The translations under genes were made by a program, and so were the position numbers. A stretch of DNA of 64,000 nucleotides from Sulfitobacter sp. D7 (GTDB lineage: Bacteria; Pseudomonadota; Alphaproteobacteria; Rhodobacterales; Rhodobacteraceae): assembly GCF_003611275.1 (NCBI RefSeq), contig NZ_CP020694.1, positions 2,046,001-2,110,000 of the forward strand, given 5' to 3'. The notes below the pieces were generated by a model. The model saw only the letters and a program-made list of their open reading frames with translations. It did not search any database and was not told where the DNA came from. Of the stretch, positions 60,433 through 64,000 are shown one piece after another; position 1 is the first letter of the stretch, and each line of letters starts with the position of its first letter.

Positions 60433-61044
60433 TTAGCTGCCAGTGATCACTTTAACGTAATTCCGCGTTTCTTTATAGGGGGGGACGCCCCCGTATTTCT
60501 TAACCGCCCCCGGCCCCGCGTTATAAGCCGCCAGCGCCAGCTCCCAACTGCCGAAAGCGCGGTACTGTATTTTGAGGTAGCGCGCGCCGCCTTCAAGGTT
60601 CTGCACCGGATCGGTCGGGTCGACGCGCAGCGCCTGCGCGGTCTGGGGCATCAGTTGAGCCAATCCCATCGCCCCCTTGTGCGACAGCGCCTTGGGGTTC
60701 CAGCCGCTTTCCTGCTGAACCAGCCGCAGAAACAGATCAACCGGGATACCATGCCGGGTCGCCGCCGCGCGGGCATGGGTCAGAAAGGCCCCTTTGTAGG
60801 AACCGTTGTATTTCGGCGCATCCCATTTCGTCGGGGTGACAACCTTGGGCGGTTGCAGCCGAACGGAGGCGGAATATTGCTTGGATGCGCGGTTATCGAG
60901 GATGCTTTTCTGAGAAGAAAACAAACCCGCGCGGTTTTTGCTGGCAAACATATCGGCTGCCGCCGGCGCTGCCCCCATCGCGATCATCCCGGCTGCCGCC
61001 AAACCTACCGCGGCCAGACCGGCCAAACGTCCCGTCTTTCGCAT
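60433..61044 (-). CDS. Lytic transglycosylase (SLT family)
   Basis: A 203-residue exported enzyme that cleaves peptidoglycan glycan strands. A signal peptide ([20 protein letters not shown] then AAPAAA) precedes a linker and the SLT domain: catalytic glutamate in [14 protein letters not shown], then [16 protein letters not shown] and [17 protein letters not shown]. The start at 61044 has AGGGGGCAG upstream; an in-frame ATG seven codons earlier is less likely. It is divergent from ssb. Confidence 0.92.
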   Translation of the reverse strand: MRKTGRLAGLAAVGLAAAGMIAMGAAPAAADMFASKNRAGLFSSQKSILDNRASKQYSASVRLQPPKVVTPTKWDAPKYNGSYKGAFLTHARAAATRHGIPVDLFLRLVQQESGWNPKALSHKGAMGLAQLMPQTAQALRVDPTDPVQNLEGGARYLKIQYRAFGSWELALAAYNAGPGAVKKYGGVPPYKETRNYVKVITGS

Positions 61045-61259
61045 CTCTGCCCCCTGCCGTTGCATTGCGCGCAGTATACCCAAAACCGCGCGGCCTACCA
61101 GCCCCCGGAAACCGGCCCGCCACGCGGCGTGCCTTGATGGGCGGCGAGGTGGGAAAGCCGGTGTCATCCGGCGGACAACCGCGATATAAACGGCCGAATT
61201 GGGCGCGCTCGGATTCGCGCCCGACGCAATGACACAGCAATGACAAACGAGGGGGCAAG

Positions 61260-61802
61260 ATGGCCGGCTCAGTGAACAAAGTGATCCTTATCGGCAACCT
61301 CGGGCGCGACCCCGAGGTGCGGTCGTTCCAGAACGGCGGCAAAGTGTGCAACCTGCGCATCGCCACCTCGGAAACATGGAAAGACCGCAACACCGGTGAG
61401 CGCCGCGAGAAGACCGAATGGCATTCGGTGGCGATCTTCCAAGAGGGGCTCGTTCGCATCGCCGAGCAGTACCTCAAGAAGGGCTCCAAAGTGTATATCG
61501 AAGGCCAGTTGCAAACCCGCAAATGGCAAGACCAATCCGGCGCGGACCGCTATAGCACCGAAGTGGTGCTGCAGGGCTTTGGCGGCACGCTGACCATGCT
61601 CGACGGTCCCGGTGGCGCCGGGTCCGGCGGCGGTGGTGGTGGCGGCGGCTACGGTGGTGGCGGCGGTGGCGGCTACGGTGGTGGCGGCAATGACTACGGC
61701 GGCGGCTATGACAGCGGCCCGTCCTCCTCGGGCGGCGGCAGCGGTGGTGGCGGCGGCGGCGGTGGCGGCAGCCGTGATCTCGATGACGAGATCCCGTTCT
61801 AA
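61260..61802 (+). CDS. ssb: Single-stranded DNA-binding protein
   Basis: A 180-residue SSB. The OB fold spans residues 1-115 ([40 protein letters not shown]). The linker at about 120-172 is almost pure glycine with a few Tyr, Asn, Asp and Ser. The tail DLDDEIPF is the protein-interaction tip. I see no LexA box in the 215 bp upstream. The glycine tract makes the DNA locally repetitive (GGCGGTGGT-like). Confidence 0.97.
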   Translation: MAGSVNKVILIGNLGRDPEVRSFQNGGKVCNLRIATSETWKDRNTGERREKTEWHSVAIFQEGLVRIAEQYLKKGSKVYIEGQLQTRKWQDQSGADRYSTEVVLQGFGGTLTMLDGPGGAGSGGGGGGGGYGGGGGGGYGGGGNDYGGGYDSGPSSSGGGSGGGGGGGGGSRDLDDEIPF

Positions 61803-61817
61803 ACCCTATGCGATTTC

Positions 61818-61843
61818 GGGCGGGGCGCCGTTGCGCCCTGCCC
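61818..61843 (+). terminator. Stem-loop after ssb
   Basis: GGGCGGGGCGC and GCGCCCTGCCC pair with one mismatch around a CGTT loop, 15 bases after the ssb stop. No U-run follows. The rest of the 294-bp ssb-aroB gap (to 62096) holds only GC-rich sequence and a GGCGGCGCCGCC palindrome followed by TTTTT at about 62025-62036, which could be the real stop site. Confidence 0.45.
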
Positions 61844-62096
61844 ACCCTCTGCGACCGCGGCCGTGACAGGTCTTTAACCGCGCCGGATTAGACCTCTCCC
61901 CATCGCGATACCCGCCGGGCATTCATCAGTTCGGCAACCGGATCAGAGGCGCTCCACGCGGGCGCCATGTCAAGACGTTCAGACATGCAGGGTGACGCCT
62001 GTCTCAAACATCCGACTTGGCGGCGCCGCCCTTTTTATTCGGCACCACAACACCTTAAAGAACAGAGTTAAACCGCCGGGCCCAGCACGCCGCGGG

Positions 62097-63212
62097 TCAC
62101 TGGCGCGCGCTTAGCGCGTCGCGCAGCAGGGCCAGCACATCGGCATTGTCGACCTCGGCCCCCGCAAAGGCTTGGCCGATGCCGCGCGCCAGAACGAAAC
62201 GCAACCGGCCATCGACAACCTTTTTGTCCTGCCCCATCAGGCGCAGCAACTCTTCGGCCTCTGGCAGGTCGCCGGGAATGTCGCGCAGGTCGGTCTTCAT
62301 GCCCATCTGCGCCAGATGGGCGCGCAGGCGGCTGGGGTCTTCCTGCGGGCATAGGCCCTGCCGCGCGGAAAGCTCAAAGGCCAGCGCACAGCCGATCGCC
62401 ACCCCTTCGCCATGCAGCAGACGGTCGGAATAGCCGGTCGCCGCCTCAAGCGCATGGCCGAAAGTATGGCCGAGGTTGAGCAACGCGCGGTCGCCCTGCT
62501 CGGTCTCGTCGCGTTCCACGATATCGGCCTTCATCTGGACCGAACGGCGCACCGCCTCGATCCGAGCTTCCATATCGCCCGCCGCAAGGGCTGGCCCCTG
62601 CGCCTCTAGCCAATCAAAGAAATCCGCATCGCCCAGCAGGCCGTATTTTACGACCTCGCCATACCCGGCGAGGAAATCGCGGGGCGGCATGGTCCCCAGC
62701 ACTTCGGTATCGGCGAGCACGAGGCTGGGTTGATGGAATGCCCCGATCAGGTTCTTGCCTTGGCTTGCGTTGATCCCGGTCTTGCCACCCACCGAACTGT
62801 CGACCTGCGCCAGAAGCGATGTGGGGATCTGCACAAAACGCACCCCGCGCCGCAGCACGGCGGCGGCAAAGCCCACCAGATCGCCGATCACCCCGCCGCC
62901 AAAGGCCACGACGATATCGCCGCGCTCCACCTGTTCGTCGAGCAGCCAGTCGACCGAGCGCTGCAGATTGGCCCAGTCCTTGGTCCCCTCTCCGGGCGCG
63001 AGTTCCAGCGCCGACATCGCGATGCCCTCGGCGGCCAACCCGTCCCGCAGCGTTTGCAAATGCAACGCGGCCACGCGGCTTTCGGTGATGACGGCCACCC
63101 GCTTGCGGCGCAGCAGCGGCGCGATCAGCGCGCCCGCATCGGCCAGCAACCCCGGCCCGATGATTACATCATATTCCCGCCCCGGCAGGGCTACGGATAC
63201 CGTCTCACGCAT
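62097..63212 (-). CDS. aroB: 3-dehydroquinate synthase
   Basis: A 371-residue NAD- and zinc-dependent enzyme, second step of the shikimate pathway. Markers are VVAFGGGVIGDLVGFAAAVL, IPTSLLAQVDSSVGGKTGIN and GHTFGHALEAATGY (zinc histidines). The start at 63212 (MRETVSVALPGREYD) lies inside the aroK 3' end (eight-base overlap). Confidence 0.97.
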   Translation of the reverse strand: MRETVSVALPGREYDVIIGPGLLADAGALIAPLLRRKRVAVITESRVAALHLQTLRDGLAAEGIAMSALELAPGEGTKDWANLQRSVDWLLDEQVERGDIVVAFGGGVIGDLVGFAAAVLRRGVRFVQIPTSLLAQVDSSVGGKTGINASQGKNLIGAFHQPSLVLADTEVLGTMPPRDFLAGYGEVVKYGLLGDADFFDWLEAQGPALAAGDMEARIEAVRRSVQMKADIVERDETEQGDRALLNLGHTFGHALEAATGYSDRLLHGEGVAIGCALAFELSARQGLCPQEDPSRLRAHLAQMGMKTDLRDIPGDLPEAEELLRLMGQDKKVVDGRLRFVLARGIGQAFAGAEVDNADVLALLRDALSARQ

Positions 63213-63801
63213 CCAATTTCTCCAAAACATCCGGCCTTGTCAGCAGCTTATCGATCACCCGATTGGCCATGGCGTCAATCGACAGGCGCGGATCACAGCG
63301 CACCGACAGATCCGCCAGCCGGTAAAGCGGCACCCGGTCGCGGTAGAGCGCGGTCAGCGTGGCCTTGGGATCAGCCGTGCGCAGCAGCGGACGGCTGTCC
63401 TTATAGCGCACCCGGTTCCACAGCAGATCAAGATCCGCATCCAGCCAGAGCGCCACACCGTAAGCCGCGATATTGTCGCGATTTACCTCGGCCAGAAACG
63501 CCCCGCCGCCGGTGGACAGGATGCAACGTTCCTCTGCCAGCAGCCGGGCGATGACCTCTGTCTCGCGTTTGCGAAAGAACGGTTCTCCGTCGCGGGTAAA
63601 GATTTCGGGCACGCTCAGATTGGCCGCCGCCTCAATCTCGGCATCGCTGTCCAGAAAGGGCGCGCCCAGCTTGGCCGAGACCGCACGCCCCACCGCCGTC
63701 TTGCCCGCCCCCATCATGCCAACCAGCGCCACCGTCTTGTTCAGACGGTAACGGGGCGGCATTTCTTCGCCATCGGTTATGCTGTGCTTAATTCCGCTCA
63801 T
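63205..63801 (-). CDS. aroK: Shikimate kinase
   Basis: A 198-residue kinase phosphorylating shikimate. The P-loop is VALVGMMGAGKTAVGRAV, the substrate site includes FLDSDAEIE and FRKRETEVI, and the glycine-rich CILSTGGGAFL segment follows. The start at 63801 is provisional: the ATG at 63762 (MPPRYRLNKTVAL) is equally close to the conserved core and neither has a strong ribosome site. aroK-aroB form a unit. Confidence 0.95.
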   Translation of the reverse strand: MSGIKHSITDGEEMPPRYRLNKTVALVGMMGAGKTAVGRAVSAKLGAPFLDSDAEIEAAANLSVPEIFTRDGEPFFRKRETEVIARLLAEERCILSTGGGAFLAEVNRDNIAAYGVALWLDADLDLLWNRVRYKDSRPLLRTADPKATLTALYRDRVPLYRLADLSVRCDPRLSIDAMANRVIDKLLTRPDVLEKLDA

Positions 63802-63881
63802 TTTTCTCTGAATGACGTGATCTTGCCGGAAAGGCCATATATAGTTTGGCAAAATAGCAGAATTCCGGGCAGGCATTAATC

Positions 63882-64000
63882 ATGGGTAAACTTTTTAAGC
63901 TTTTGATATTTCTATTGATTGTCGGCTTCATCGGGCTGGTGGGCTATGCCTACGTCGGGCCCTTCTTTGGCGTGGACTTTTCGCCCGAACAGATTGAGAC
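63882..64000 (+). CDS. N-terminus of a membrane-anchored protein, cut by window end
   Basis: Thirty-nine codons are visible: a short basic start (MGKLFK), one hydrophobic helix (LLIFLLIVGFIGLVGYAYVG) and the beginning of an acidic region (FFGVDFSPEQIE). No family can be named from this piece. It is divergent from aroK, about 80 bp apart, a position where roseobacters commonly carry a small conserved envelope protein. Confidence 0.6.
   Translation, partial: MGKLFKLLIFLLIVGFIGLVGYAYVGPFFGVDFSPEQIE

Noticed and set aside
61620..61780. Tandem GGC/GGT-rich DNA repeats
   Set aside because: These are the codons of the glycine-rich linker of SSB, not a CRISPR array or a mobile repeat.

Overview
This 64 kb window is chromosomal DNA of an alphaproteobacterium of the Rhodobacteraceae, most likely the marine Roseobacter group (a Sulfitobacter-like genome is my guess, not demonstrated). 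The support is the high GC content, the fused ispDF gene, a CtrA/SciP pair, LpxI instead of LpxH, a solitary MttB-type methyltransferase and several lineage-typical small DUF genes. Nearly all of it is ordinary dense core genome. I see no prophage, insertion sequence, CRISPR array, rRNA or tRNA gene.

Layout. 0-6.6 kb: dusB (cut by the left edge), ispDF-pgpA-cinA, a COQ10/RatA-type START protein, hpt with an overlapping 57-codon membrane ORF, two c-type cytochromes and lipA. 6.7-10 kb: peroxide defence (peroxiredoxin, oxyR, catalase), with two palindromic operators. 10-24 kb: a DUF6456/DUF6477 pair, MttB-like methyltransferase, guaA, two EamA permeases, a FadL-like porin, metA, a hydrolase, PPK2, a TetR regulator and a luciferase-like oxidoreductase. 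24-33 kb: TorF-like porin, rplM-rpsI, a MocR regulator divergent from a DUF1127 gene, a thioesterase, echA, an unexplained rod-shaped inverted repeat, trmFO, a methyltransferase, gluQ, hisI and an IscU-like scaffold. 33-41 kb: a 42-aa membrane ORF with a LexA-type box, then recG-ligA, ctrA, sciP and mnmA. 40-52.7 kb: a long minus-strand envelope block (pyrH, frr, uppS, cdsA, dxr, rseP, a 42-aa ORF, bamA, ompH, fabZ, lpxA, lpxI, lpxB) covering isoprenoid, phospholipid, lipid A and outer-membrane protein assembly. 52.8-64 kb: miaA, an AraC regulator, a three-gene peptide-type ABC transporter, a periplasmic protein, a lytic transglycosylase, ssb, aroB-aroK and the start of one more gene.

The most interesting items are regulatory or very short. 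The first is the 42-aa membrane protein with a consensus Shine-Dalgarno, its own terminator and a GTTC-N7-GTTC LexA-type box. The others are the rod-like inverted repeat before trmFO, the repeated TTGTA/TACAA sites between the MocR gene and the DUF1127 gene, the paired AAATGTCGC repeats after the AraC gene, and the second 42-aa membrane ORF between rseP and bamA.
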